A program made the translations under genes and the position numbers. From Granulicella sibirica (GTDB lineage: Bacteria; Acidobacteriota; Terriglobia; Terriglobales; Acidobacteriaceae): 64,000 nt of DNA. The stretch's first letter is position 1, and every line of letters starts with the position of its first letter. Positions 1-8,523 of this stretch are shown piece by piece. The notes under the pieces are model-generated. The model worked only from the letters and a program-made list of their open reading frames with translations. It was not told where the DNA came from and did not search any database. The DNA is taken from the NCBI RefSeq assembly GCF_004115155.1, contig NZ_RDSM01000005.1, positions 124,001 to 188,000 on the forward strand, in the 5' to 3' direction.

Positions 1-274
1 CGGTACTCCCAACGGCGACCACCTGCAGGTGAGGATAGAACGTTCGATTCTTCTGCAGGAGGGTATACCTGCCCTGAGGAACGAACGGCAGAACGGTCCC
101 GACAGGTTGAAGCCAAATGACGGCAGGAGTTGCGTCATGTCCTTTTGCCGCTGTGGGTGGGGTTAGACGGAGACTGATCTCGCCTACAGATTTCTCGCCC
201 AATGACTGCGAGCGGGCAAGCGAGGACGTTCCGATGACGCAGAGCAGAGTGGCGGCGTAAAGGGCTTTGATCAT
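1..274 (-). CDS. Exported cupredoxin-like protein, 3' end outside window
   Basis: Only the first 91 codons are present; the gene runs off the left edge. The ATG overlaps the stop of the porin gene upstream by one base (TAATG), so the two are probably translationally coupled. The product begins with a signal peptide (MIKALYAATLLCVIG, cleavage near SLARSQS), followed by a beta-rich stretch and the segment PHLQVVAVGS at the break. That pattern resembles exported plastocyanin-like or carboxypeptidase-regulatory-like proteins in which a metal-binding 'FPNxDPxFHN' segment follows directly, but here it would lie outside the window, so copper binding is not shown. It is the last gene of the response regulator, kinase, porin series. 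Confidence 0.6.
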   Translation of the reverse strand, partial: MIKALYAATLLCVIGTSSLARSQSLGEKSVGEISLRLTPPTAAKGHDATPAVIWLQPVGTVLPFVPQGRYTLLQKNRTFYPHLQVVAVGST

Positions 275-1779
275 TAGAAGCTGTATCCCGCTCCCAGACC
301 TACCACATTTGAGTTGGAGGGCGCGCCTGTTGTCGACCAGGTCGTCAGGTGGCGAAACTCAAGTGAAAAGAGCAGGTAAGCGCTTGGCGAATAAATGACG
401 TTGCCGGTCGCGGTGTGATTTCGAGCGAGATAGCTGTAGCCGTAGTTGATGGGGACGGGTGTACGAGACAATTCGTGGGCGAAGACGTTATCGATTCCAA
501 ACGCGCCGTTGAATTCCAGACGTTGACCGGCGCGCTTCTTGATCTGCGCCCAGCCACCAACGTCATCGAGTGGATGATAGTAATAGCCTCCACCTTTGTC
601 GGATTCAACGTACGTGAAGTCCTTGTACGCCCCGCCGCCGAGACCGCCAAGTCCGAGCGCGCGATAAGCGCTGCCTGTGAGTTCGAAACGATGGGGAAGC
701 TGGAGTTGCTCATCGAGAGTGGCGGCCCATGCGTTATAGCGTGTCCCGTTAGGCAGGAGATGCGGAGAGAAGTAACCGCCGACGCCGAAATGATTTCCAT
801 GCTGTTCCGCCGGAGACCCAGTCAGCGCGATTCTCGCCTCAACCCCAGGCCAACGGCTTTGCTCACTCAGCGATGTGTAGAGGCTCTCCTGAGTGTAAGC
901 CGATGTCGCCAGCGGAGGCATCAGGGTGTCCTGCGTGTCGATCAGGGCCGACTCAAATTTGATAAAGCGGTTCGGTCCCGCAGGGATGGTGTGACTCAGC
1001 TCGAGCTGCGGATTCCACTGCCAGAGATTGCCGGACCATGCAAGCGCGGGAACGGCGAGCGAGACGAGTGAGGAAGGAGAGTCCGGGCTGATCAGAGGCC
1101 GATCAAAAGCAAACGAGAGTTCGGTGTCATCCCAGAGGAGGCCCGCGTGTGCCGTGCGCAGACGAGGCACCGATGGATGACCGTAATAACCGCCTGCGTA
1201 GTTGCCGGCGCTGACTTGAGGGTTGCCGTAGAAGTCTATGTGAAGATCCGCGAAACTGGATGCGCCGAAGATGTGCGGGCCCGTCGCGTAGAAGCCAAGC
1301 ATGGTCTGCCGCATCGATGCGCCGGTCGAACCCGCGCCGGGCGAGGAGATGGTGGGCGTGTCGGGTGTGTCCACCCCGCCAGTATTGACGAACCCGTTGA
1401 AGAGAAGAAGGCCAGTCAGCTTCAGGGAATACTTCGACGCGCTTTCCACTTTCGACTGTTCGTGCGTGGCGATCTCCGCCTGCTGTATCTCCTGCTGTTC
1501 GCGCAGATCGTCTATCTTCTTCGCAGTCTCCGCGGCGGGCGCTGCCGTGGCGGAGTTCTGTGCGAGTTGGGCCTGCAGAGCGGCGAGCTGCTTTCGGAGC
1601 TCGGTCATCTGCCGCTGGGACTCCTCAAGTTGTGTCTGGGCTTGTGCCACGGCTTGCGAGAGTTGCTGCACCTGTTGGGTAAGTACAGCATTGTCCGCGC
1701 TTTGTGAACGCGCAGGTGTCGCTGACGCTGACGCGAGCGCTGCGAATGCCAGCAGGGTTCCGCTAGTGAACGAGCGCAT
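274..1779 (-). CDS. Porin-like outer-membrane beta-barrel with N-terminal coiled coil
   Basis: The 501-residue product has a signal peptide (MRSFTSGTLLAFAALASASA), then a Gln/Leu-rich coiled coil over about residues 30-105, then a long beta-rich region ending in GLGAGYSF with a terminal Phe, the usual outer-membrane insertion signature. This architecture resembles DcaP-like trimeric porins, in which the coil sits in the periplasm; the substrate is unknown. The reading frame is open 180 bases further upstream, but that extension lies inside the kinase gene and precedes the signal peptide, so the start at 1779 was chosen. It overlaps the kinase gene by 17 bases and is coupled to the cupredoxin-like gene downstream. 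Its place behind a two-component system suggests the sensor may control envelope permeability (inference). Confidence 0.75.
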   Translation of the reverse strand: MRSFTSGTLLAFAALASASATPARSQSADNAVLTQQVQQLSQAVAQAQTQLEESQRQMTELRKQLAALQAQLAQNSATAAPAAETAKKIDDLREQQEIQQAEIATHEQSKVESASKYSLKLTGLLLFNGFVNTGGVDTPDTPTISSPGAGSTGASMRQTMLGFYATGPHIFGASSFADLHIDFYGNPQVSAGNYAGGYYGHPSVPRLRTAHAGLLWDDTELSFAFDRPLISPDSPSSLVSLAVPALAWSGNLWQWNPQLELSHTIPAGPNRFIKFESALIDTQDTLMPPLATSAYTQESLYTSLSEQSRWPGVEARIALTGSPAEQHGNHFGVGGYFSPHLLPNGTRYNAWAATLDEQLQLPHRFELTGSAYRALGLGGLGGGAYKDFTYVESDKGGGYYYHPLDDVGGWAQIKKRAGQRLEFNGAFGIDNVFAHELSRTPVPINYGYSYLARNHTATGNVIYSPSAYLLFSLEFRHLTTWSTTGAPSNSNVVGLGAGYSF

Positions 1780-3592
1780 GTGAACCCTTCTGGTTTGCGT
1801 CTGCCGCACCAGGGCCGGCAGACGGCGAAATGAGCATACGAATTTCAAAGATCGTTTCGCCGGTAGAACTACTGACCAGAACGACCTCGCCACCATGCTC
1901 CTCCGCAATGCAGTTTGCCAGTGTGAGTCCAAGGCCTGTCCCTTTTTGCTTTCCCTCACTTACAAACGGGTCGAAAAGCCGCATGCGTATGGCTTCGGGA
2001 ACACCATTGCCGTTGTCCACGCAGCGGACAATAAAAAAGTCCCCGGAAAGACGAAGAGAAAGTTGAACGTGTGGAACTCTTTCCGCGATCAGTCCTGCCT
2101 GGCAGGCATTCAGCAGCAGGTTATATACCGCCCGTTCGACCTGCTTGCCATCGACTCTGGCGATGAGGTCCTCATGATGACAGAAGTCCTTCTCAAAGAT
2201 CGCGTGTTGTGAGTCTGGATGGGCTCGAACGAGCGACAGAGCATGTTCGAGAATCGGGACGACCTTCTCCTCGGCATAGCGCACGCTGGATCCGGTACGA
2301 CTGAAGATCAGCAGCGATTCGATCATATCGGCCGTGCCTAGAACGGCGCTGCGAATGTCCGCGAATATCTCTGCGCGTTCGTCCGGGGGAAGTGTATCCG
2401 AGGCGAGGAACTCGGCGTTGGCATATACGGCCGCCAGATAGTGGCGGAGGTCGTGCGAGACCGAGCTGGCCATGAGTCCAATCGTTGCGAGGCGCTCCGA
2501 TTCGAGGCGAGCCTGGTTGGCGCGTTGCGTCTCTTCCCGCATCCTGGCAAAGGCGGAGCTCAGATGACGGACCTCTCGGGTTCCGTAACGGGGAACACGA
2601 TAGGCTCCGTCACCAGCACCGAATGCGCGTACGCTGCGTGAAAGTTCTTCAAGTGGACGGGTGAGCACGCGGCCAAGGATGACCATGCAGATGGCCCCCA
2701 CGAGGACGGCGATCAAGCCCGCGCTCAGTACAATGCGGTCCGTGCGAGCGATCCACTTTTCGGTGGGTCGCACGGACTTGAGGACCACAAGCTGCAGGGG
2801 GGAACTGTCGACGGAGGAGAGAGTGTCGACGGCGGCCATGTAGCGGTCGCCCCCGAGGGCAAGGGGCGCGGGGGACAGGGAGGCACCGCTCAACGGGCCT
2901 AACTGCGCGATGAGGTTTTGCTGTGCGGAAGCGCTGAGCGTGCTGGTGACGACGCGTCCACCGCTCAGGAAAGCAGCTTCGGCGCCCGCAGGCGCGCTGA
3001 TCTGGCGAACAGAGCGTTCGATGGACATGCCGCTGATGACGTAACCAAGGATCGTCCCTGAGACATCGCTGCCAAAGTAGATCGGGCGAACGGAACACGC
3101 ATACAAGGTTTTGCCGTCGACGATGTTGCGCCTGGCTGGTTGAGCAACCAGTGTGCTGAGCGCACTGGGCAAATTCGTGCCCTTCTCCGGCACCTTGCTG
3201 TAGACGGAGATCACTCGCCCGTTTGGTGTAGTCAGAGCGAGCAGGTCCTCACCGCTGAGCTGCCAGTACTCGACTGCGCCATCCTGAATGGTGAGGTCGT
3301 CACCGCTGGTCATCAGCGCTTTGAGCGTGGGCAGGCTGGCAAGAAGGGAGTTCTCACGCTCGAGCGCGTCGAATCGATCCTGTTGCAGATCGCGGAAGGC
3401 AATGACGGAACGACGAAGATTGAGCGAGAGATCCGCTGTCGCCTGTGCGCGAAAGCGTTCACGGACAAGAACCACCAGGAGCGCCATGGTCACGACCATG
3501 ACAATCGCCATCGCCGTGATCAGGAGGACGTGCGTTCGAACGCCGTCCCTGCCGGGTTTAGGGATGGGGGACAAACTTATACCCCGCTCCAT
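1763..3592 (-). CDS. Membrane sensor histidine kinase
   Basis: The 609-residue protein has a transmembrane helix at about 22-44, a periplasmic sensor region of about 240 residues resembling a double Cache/CHASE4-type domain, a second transmembrane helix at about 287-308, a HAMP domain (about 309-360) and a HisKA dimerisation domain with the phospho-acceptor His380 in SVSHDLRHYL. The C-terminal HATPase_c domain shows an N-box (NLLLNACQAG) and G-boxes (VDNGNGVPE, KGTGLGL), so it should be catalytically competent. Its start overlaps the end of the response regulator gene by 35 bases, marking a cognate pair. The ligand cannot be told from sequence. An internal GTG near residue 18 is an alternative start that would shorten the cytoplasmic N-terminus. 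Confidence 0.92.
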   Translation of the reverse strand: MERGISLSPIPKPGRDGVRTHVLLITAMAIVMVVTMALLVVLVRERFRAQATADLSLNLRRSVIAFRDLQQDRFDALERENSLLASLPTLKALMTSGDDLTIQDGAVEYWQLSGEDLLALTTPNGRVISVYSKVPEKGTNLPSALSTLVAQPARRNIVDGKTLYACSVRPIYFGSDVSGTILGYVISGMSIERSVRQISAPAGAEAAFLSGGRVVTSTLSASAQQNLIAQLGPLSGASLSPAPLALGGDRYMAAVDTLSSVDSSPLQLVVLKSVRPTEKWIARTDRIVLSAGLIAVLVGAICMVILGRVLTRPLEELSRSVRAFGAGDGAYRVPRYGTREVRHLSSAFARMREETQRANQARLESERLATIGLMASSVSHDLRHYLAAVYANAEFLASDTLPPDERAEIFADIRSAVLGTADMIESLLIFSRTGSSVRYAEEKVVPILEHALSLVRAHPDSQHAIFEKDFCHHEDLIARVDGKQVERAVYNLLLNACQAGLIAERVPHVQLSLRLSGDFFIVRCVDNGNGVPEAIRMRLFDPFVSEGKQKGTGLGLTLANCIAEEHGGEVVLVSSSTGETIFEIRMLISPSAGPGAADANQKGSHALVH

Positions 3593-4301
3593 AGATCGTC
3601 AGCAGGTGCCGCGGATTGGCCGGCTCCGGTTCGAGTTTCTGACGGAGCTTCAGGATCTGATTGTCGACCGTACGCGTTGTGGGATACGAGTTGTAGCCCC
3701 ATACTTCGTTGAGCAGGACCTCACGCGAGAGTACGCGGTCGACATTATCCACGAAGAACTTCAACAGCTTGAACTCGTGGGCAGTCAGGACGACCGGCAC
3801 TCCGCTCCTGCGAGCGTTCATACTGCGGAAGTCGATCTCACAATTCGCAAAGCGGAAGACATCGAGGGCCGCAGGTTTGCGCTGACGCCGAAGCGTTCCC
3901 TGCATACGGGCGACTAGTTCGCGTGGGCTAAATGGCTTTGTCACGTAGTCTTCAGCGCCCAGTTCGAGCAGGAGGACCTTGTCGACAACCTCCGTAATCG
4001 CGCTGACGATGATCACGGGGGTCTCCGGAGCGATGCGCTTGAACATCTGGCACAACTCGCGACCAGAGATGCGCGGCAGGATCAGATCAAGAATGACGCC
4101 TGAGGGCCGCTCCGCGCGAAAGAGCTCAAGCGCGGTCTGGCCATCGCCAGCAACCAGCACGCGAAAGCGCTCCTGGGTAAAGGTGCGGGCAAGGACCTTC
4201 TGCATGCGCGGATCATCTTCGACGATGAGAATGGTACCGAGTGAATCGTCCGGAGAAACCGGAGGTATTTCCTCGCCGGGGATGGAGACTTCAGAAACCA
4301 T
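3558..4301 (-). CDS. OmpR/PhoB-family response regulator
   Basis: The 247-residue protein has a receiver domain at about 22-135 with acidic pocket EDD (28-30), phosphorylation site Asp72 in VILDLILP and conserved Lys122 in VTKPF. A winged-helix Trans_reg_C domain fills the C-terminal half, with the recognition region around TTRTVDNQILKLRQKLE and the wing YGAGYKFVP. It should bind DNA when phosphorylated by the kinase encoded immediately downstream. The first 21 residues are an unconserved Pro/Glu-rich extension. The 62-base gap from the upstream ligase-like gene is long enough for a promoter, so regulator, kinase, porin and cupredoxin-like gene could form a separate transcript. Confidence 0.95.
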   Translation of the reverse strand: MVSEVSIPGEEIPPVSPDDSLGTILIVEDDPRMQKVLARTFTQERFRVLVAGDGQTALELFRAERPSGVILDLILPRISGRELCQMFKRIAPETPVIIVSAITEVVDKVLLLELGAEDYVTKPFSPRELVARMQGTLRRQRKPAALDVFRFANCEIDFRSMNARRSGVPVVLTAHEFKLLKFFVDNVDRVLSREVLLNEVWGYNSYPTTRTVDNQILKLRQKLEPEPANPRHLLTIYGAGYKFVPHP

Positions 4302-4363
4302 ATTGGCAAGCCTTTCTTAAAGTTTGGCGAGCACGCGGTTAGCCATGAGCTTAGACGAAGTCC

Positions 4364-5599
4364 TCACCCTGTGACAATTCGCGCTTCGGATAATTGGAAC
4401 GAAGGTGAGACCGGGGTACGGGCGTCAAACTGCTCGTCCGTGCCTCGCATCAAGACGCTCCATAGGATTACAGCCCACATCGGCAAGGAAAGATCGAAGA
4501 CCTCCGTGTCGGTAAGGCCACGAATGAGAATGAAGAGGAGCAGCGCGGAGAGGAACGCCTTCATCGAAGGGTTGTTGAGTTTCCGGATCTGGCGATAGAA
4601 CGAACTATAAATTCCGACGAGGAGCCCAAGGCCTGCGACTCCGTAAGCATAAAACTGCTGCAGGATCTCGTTGTGGGCATGACGCGGTTCAAAGTCGCCA
4701 TTCATTGGAGGGATGACCTTCCACATGGAGTGGAAGCCATGCCCCGTCCACGGGAGATCGAGCGCTTCGTTAAGCACGTAAGCCCAGATCGAGAGGCGTC
4801 CGCTTAACGTGATCGACTGATTGCCGAGGTTCGAGTAGACGTCGATGTATGCGGACAGGAGGGGGGAGAAGAGCAGGAAGACCGCCACGACGAGCAGTGT
4901 GAGCGCCACCTTGGTGTTTCTGTGAAGAGAACGATCGCGCACAAGCAGCCAGGAGAGTGCGGCCAAACAGGCCAAGATACTCGTTTTACTGAGACTTCTT
5001 AGCAAGGTCATGGCAAGGAACGCAGCCGCAGGTTTATAGCGGCCCGCGCGCTCACGGATGAGAAACAACGTGAAGAACAGGGCAAAGGCGCATAGGAAAC
5101 CGATCTGGTTGGGTCCGAGCAGTTCTTCGTCCCCAAGGCGGAGGTCGGATTGTTCAGGAAGCAGCCAGGCAACCACAGCGACGCAACAGGCTCCTGCGAT
5201 GAAGCCCTGCATGATCGAAATGCCCTGCTGCCTGGGGGGTCCCTGGCGGAGGACAAGTGTGACCATGCATGCGTCGGCGACCATGGCACACCAGTAGACC
5301 AAGGCGGCTGATGGCGAGACTGCGACCGTCCACGACAGGCTGGTTCCCGTGAACGCGAGGAACAGCACCGCCCAGCGAATCGGACCCAATCGCAGCAGGT
5401 TGCGCGCCCCGGCATCATCTGTTCGGCCCATGGCGGCAAAAACAAGACAAAGGAAGTTTAATCCGAGCGTCAAGCCAATGCTCAACTGCGGGTCGAGGCC
5501 GAAGGCTCGAGTCCCGACTACGAGCACGATCATGCGAAAGCCGAGGAAGAATCCGATCGTCTTTGCAGTGCCCGACGCTGGTTGAGAAGTTTCAGCCAT
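4364..5599 (-). CDS. O-antigen ligase/polymerase-like membrane protein (Wzy_C family)
   Basis: The 411-residue polytopic membrane protein has about ten hydrophobic helices. The loop after residue 270 contains LSGRLSIW and then TGHGFHSMW, with a later HAHNEILQQFYAYG stretch; this arrangement (SGRxxxW, then G..., then HNxxL) is the signature of the O-antigen ligase/Wzy_C superfamily. Such enzymes join or polymerise undecaprenyl-linked glycans on the periplasmic face. It lies 4 bases after the cytochrome c gene, so it seems cotranscribed with two redox proteins, while the exopolysaccharide operon that probably supplies its substrate ends 1 kb upstream. It could be the polymerase missing from that operon (inference). 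Confidence 0.82.
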   Translation of the reverse strand: MAETSQPASGTAKTIGFFLGFRMIVLVVGTRAFGLDPQLSIGLTLGLNFLCLVFAAMGRTDDAGARNLLRLGPIRWAVLFLAFTGTSLSWTVAVSPSAALVYWCAMVADACMVTLVLRQGPPRQQGISIMQGFIAGACCVAVVAWLLPEQSDLRLGDEELLGPNQIGFLCAFALFFTLFLIRERAGRYKPAAAFLAMTLLRSLSKTSILACLAALSWLLVRDRSLHRNTKVALTLLVVAVFLLFSPLLSAYIDVYSNLGNQSITLSGRLSIWAYVLNEALDLPWTGHGFHSMWKVIPPMNGDFEPRHAHNEILQQFYAYGVAGLGLLVGIYSSFYRQIRKLNNPSMKAFLSALLLFILIRGLTDTEVFDLSLPMWAVILWSVLMRGTDEQFDARTPVSPSFQLSEARIVTG

Positions 5600-5603
5600 C
5601 GCG

Positions 5604-6068
5604 CTAGTGGTTGTACATTTCCGGGGTGCCGGCGGCGCCTGCGGGGGGAAGGTGACGGAGGTATACGACGATCGACCATTGCTCTTCGTCGCTCAGCATT
5701 CCCCTGGAGGCTGGCATTCCGGAGGGCCAGATCCCGTTATCGATAATCCATTTAAGCTGGCCGTCCGTGAACTGCTGAGCGTCGGGAGAGTTCAACAGCG
5801 GGACCGGCGGGGACATCCGATCGGCGAAGGGTACACCGGTATTCTGGCCATCGTACCCGTGACACGCTGCACAGTAGTGACTGAACGCATCTTTGCCATC
5901 GGCCCGCGTTGCGGAATTGTCCGGTATCGGATTCTTACCGTGCTTGTTGCCGATCGTCACGTGATGCTCCGTGGCTATTGCGATTTTGCTTTCGATCTTT
6001 CCAGGTGGCGTCGCCTTACATCCACAGAGGAGAAGCGAGCAGAAGGCGACGCAGGCCAGCGGACGCAT
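5604..6068 (-). CDS. Cytochrome c lipoprotein
   Basis: The 154-residue product starts with MRPLACVAFCSLLLCGCKA, an apparent lipoprotein signal with the lipobox near LLLCGC. One c-type heme site, CAACH, lies in the domain beginning FSHYCAACHGYDGQNTG. A likely distal Met is in SGMPASRGMLSDEEQW, and the domain closes with a typical aromatic helix (IVVYLRHLP). An upstream in-frame extension to 6134 runs into the cupredoxin gene and lacks a signal peptide, so 6068 is preferred; this leaves 2 bases between the genes. Paired with a CuA-type cupredoxin, it probably takes part in periplasmic electron transfer. Confidence 0.9.
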   Translation of the reverse strand: MRPLACVAFCSLLLCGCKATPPGKIESKIAIATEHHVTIGNKHGKNPIPDNSATRADGKDAFSHYCAACHGYDGQNTGVPFADRMSPPVPLLNSPDAQQFTDGQLKWIIDNGIWPSGMPASRGMLSDEEQWSIVVYLRHLPPAGAAGTPEMYNH

Positions 6069-6070
6069 GC

Positions 6071-6433
6071 TTAATCCACCACATGTACGGTGAGCGCCAT
6101 GCCGCCATGACCCGCGCCACAGAAGTTTGAGCAATGGCCGACGAAGTCTCCGGTTTGATCTGGTGTAAAGGTGGCTTCGGTGCTTTTCCCTTTATTGACC
6201 TTCACGTCCACACCCAGTTCGCGAATCCTGAGCCCATGGGTCACGTCGGTACTCGACAGTACCAGAGTCACCGGTTCGCCTTTTTTCACCGTAATGGTCG
6301 CGGGCGCGAAAGAGAACTTGGACGCTGTCACTTCAATGTGCTTGCCCCCCGGCTGAGCATGGACGAGCGGGTGCGCGCACAAGATGACCAGAAGCGCGAG
6401 AGAAGTGACCAGAGACGCTTTCGATTTCTTCAT
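6071..6433 (-). CDS. Exported CuA-type cupredoxin (COX2/NosZ-like domain)
   Basis: The 120-residue protein has a signal peptide (KASLVTSLALLVILCAHPLVHAQ) and a single cupredoxin domain. The C-terminal half carries a His in VTHGLRIRE and then CSNFCGAGHGGM, which gives the C-x3-C-x3-H-x2-M ligand pattern of the binuclear CuA site of cytochrome oxidase subunit II and nitrous oxide reductase. There is no transmembrane anchor or other oxidase domain, so it is a free periplasmic CuA-like protein, or possibly a copper carrier. The start at Met11 of the open frame begins the signal peptide; ten extra residues upstream are unlikely. It heads the redox pair, with 115 bases separating it from the exopolysaccharide operon upstream. 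Confidence 0.87.
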   Translation of the reverse strand: MKKSKASLVTSLALLVILCAHPLVHAQPGGKHIEVTASKFSFAPATITVKKGEPVTLVLSSTDVTHGLRIRELGVDVKVNKGKSTEATFTPDQTGDFVGHCSNFCGAGHGGMALTVHVVD

Positions 6434-6548
6434 TCCTAATCCTCGATGGCGGAAAAACCGCACTCAGTCATGTGTAACGGAGCGAGAAGGCGGTGTTGTC
6501 ATGCGTGGGCTATGAGATTGTCAGGAAATTGTCGTGAGCGGAGTTGCA

Positions 6549-7373
6549 TCACGAGCGGGTCTCGACCTGGCGCGTGGCACGGGCGGGGGCTTGCGGAAGC
6601 GGGGATGGCGCGGTCCGCCTGAGGGCCTGCAAGGTCATTCGATAGACGAAGGTACAGTTCGTGACAAGATAACGCCGCCAGAGCCGCCTGGGGTCTTGTA
6701 TAAGGCGATGGAGCCACTGCAGGCCTGCCCGCTTGATCCACGGAGCGCAATCGCGAAGGCGGCCGGTATGAAAGTCGAAGGCTGCACCGACCCCGATCAT
6801 CAGCCTCGCGTTCCAGCGGCGTGTGTAGCGTGCCATGCAGAGTTCCTGCTTGGGACAGCCGATCCCGACCCACACGATATCGGGCTTCAGCGTAGAGAGC
6901 AGGTCTTCCATGTAGCGTTCTTCGTCCAGGTTCAGGTCGCGAAAGGGCGGCGTATAGATTCCGACGATGCGAGCGGAGGGAAACCGTTGCAGCAGTCGTT
7001 CCCGCAACTCCTCCACCACACCCTGATCGCCGCCATAGAGGAAGTGGGTGACGCCGGCGAACTCCGGGCGCCGAAAGACTTCGATCGTAATGTCAGGGCC
7101 GGTGACGCGTTCCATGGCCGCGAATCCCTGGCTACGCCCCGCCCATGCGAGCGGCATTCCATCCGGCAGGACCAGGGCAGCCCCGTGATATGCGGCCAGC
7201 AGCTTCGGATTTCGCTGTGCTTCCACGATGCCATGCACCGCCGCCGCACAGATGTAGTGCGATCCGGGCGTGCTTAGCAACTCCTGAGTTCGTGCAAGTG
7301 CCGACTCCATATCCAAGGCATCTACGGGGATACCGAGCACATTGGCGACAGGACGGCTAGAGCTTGTTTTCAT
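6549..7373 (-). CDS. WecG/TagA/CpsF-family glycosyltransferase
   Basis: The 274-residue protein matches the WecG/TagA family (GT26), which transfers N-acetylmannosamine-type sugars to undecaprenyl-linked acceptors on the inner face of the inner membrane. Diagnostic parts are VLPDGMPLAWAGR near residue 80, LYGGDQGVVEELRERL in mid-protein, VWVGIGCPKQEL, and GVGAAFDFHTGRLRDCAPWI followed by a basic C-terminal membrane-association region. The start at 7373 has a clear ribosome-binding site (AGGAGA) seven bases upstream; the frame is open further but only in shadow of the neighbouring gene. It overlaps the GT4 gene by 17 bases and is the last gene of the exopolysaccharide operon. Confidence 0.92.
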   Translation of the reverse strand: MKTSSSRPVANVLGIPVDALDMESALARTQELLSTPGSHYICAAAVHGIVEAQRNPKLLAAYHGAALVLPDGMPLAWAGRSQGFAAMERVTGPDITIEVFRRPEFAGVTHFLYGGDQGVVEELRERLLQRFPSARIVGIYTPPFRDLNLDEERYMEDLLSTLKPDIVWVGIGCPKQELCMARYTRRWNARLMIGVGAAFDFHTGRLRDCAPWIKRAGLQWLHRLIQDPRRLWRRYLVTNCTFVYRMTLQALRRTAPSPLPQAPARATRQVETRS

Positions 7374-8523
7374 AAGGCTTCTCCTGGGCTGAAGCCCGCG
7401 GGACGGTGAAGTGCTGGAGGTGCAGAGTGGAATAGAGGCCGGAGTATTGCTGACCGATCCTTTCCAGACTGAAACGATCGAGGGGAGTCGGCGGAGGCGC
7501 TGGACTCGATGCGGCCTCGAGGATCGCATCCACGAGATTGGAGCCGGCGTCGCCATCAAGGGAGAAGTAGTGGCCGGAACGTGCGTCGATCTCTCGGAAA
7601 GCCGGAATGTCCGAGCAGACGAAACGGCAGCCTGCCTGAAGTGCTTCCGCGACGGGAAAGCCGAAGCCCTCGGTTTGCGATGGTGCGACGAGCATCTTTG
7701 CGTTGCGATAGCACCAGTGAAGCTCGGCATCCGATACGCCGGAGAGAAAGACGACTCTTGCCGCGAGTTCGAGATCACGGACCGTGCGCTCGATTGCCTC
7801 GGTCTCAGGGCCGGGTACGCCGATCACAACAAGCCGGGTTCCTTCTGCCAGCGACCCGCGTTGCACGAGCTGGTGGAAGGCGCGCAGGAGAAGGGTCACG
7901 TTCTTATTGCGGCGATGCTGCGCAACGCAAAGCAGAAATGGATAGCCTCGCCACTCCGGAAGGGGAGATCGGCCGGTGGCGGGTGGAAAGGCCTCCAGGC
8001 AGTTGTAAATGCGGATGGCCTTGTCGCTCGCCTTCGGTATATAGGTCTGAAGAAGGGCGAGCGTGCGGTCGGACACGGTTGTGATCGCGTCGGCACCCTG
8101 CAGGTAGATGCGGAGGATCGCACGATTGAAGACAGACTTGAAGCGGCCGAAGTTCTCCCGGATCTCCATCGGATACAGATCGTGCAAGGTCACGACAACG
8201 GGCCTGCAGATCAGCGACTTGAAAAAGGGAACCGGGCAGGTGAGGTGAACAATATCCGCCCCGCTTTCCCTCACCAGCCGCGGGAGTGCCGTGCAGTGCC
8301 AAAGGTTGCGTGCAGTACGGCCAGGCGTCATTTCGGCGACGTAGAGGGAAAGACGCGGAAAGGTGGAGATGCCTGAACCTTCGATGCTCTTGAGCTGCCA
8401 GGGAGCGACGACCAGATCAACATCATCGTGCCGCATCAACAGGCACTTCGCGAGGTTGATGGCATGACGATGAACGCCTGTCATCTGCGTCGGCGCACTC
8501 ACCGCGACGACAAGGACTCTCAT
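7357..8523 (-). CDS. GT4-family glycosyltransferase
   Basis: The 388-residue GT-B protein has a short beta strand and Gly-rich turn at the N-terminus (MRVLVVAVSAPTQMTGVHRH), acceptor-domain motifs such as VVTLHDLYPMEI, and a C-terminal nucleotide-sugar domain with VAQHRRNKNVTLLLRAF and the GT4 E-x7-E motif in PSQTEGFGFPVAEALQAG. It most likely adds a sugar to the growing lipid-linked repeat unit at the cytoplasmic membrane; donor and acceptor are not known. The ATG at 8523 overlaps the flippase stop as ATGA, which fixes the start; the 22 preceding open codons lie inside the flippase gene. Confidence 0.92.
   Translation of the reverse strand: MRVLVVAVSAPTQMTGVHRHAINLAKCLLMRHDDVDLVVAPWQLKSIEGSGISTFPRLSLYVAEMTPGRTARNLWHCTALPRLVRESGADIVHLTCPVPFFKSLICRPVVVTLHDLYPMEIRENFGRFKSVFNRAILRIYLQGADAITTVSDRTLALLQTYIPKASDKAIRIYNCLEAFPPATGRSPLPEWRGYPFLLCVAQHRRNKNVTLLLRAFHQLVQRGSLAEGTRLVVIGVPGPETEAIERTVRDLELAARVVFLSGVSDAELHWCYRNAKMLVAPSQTEGFGFPVAEALQAGCRFVCSDIPAFREIDARSGHYFSLDGDAGSNLVDAILEAASSPAPPPTPLDRFSLERIGQQYSGLYSTLHLQHFTVPRASAQEKPYENKL

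Noticed and set aside
415..1071. Plus-strand open frame of 218 codons opposite the porin gene
   Set aside because: Composition is unlike a real protein, no domain, and it is antisense to a well supported signal-peptide porin.
7411..8376. Plus-strand open frame of 321 codons opposite the GT4 gene
   Set aside because: No recognisable motifs; the minus strand carries the full GT4 pattern with operon overlaps.
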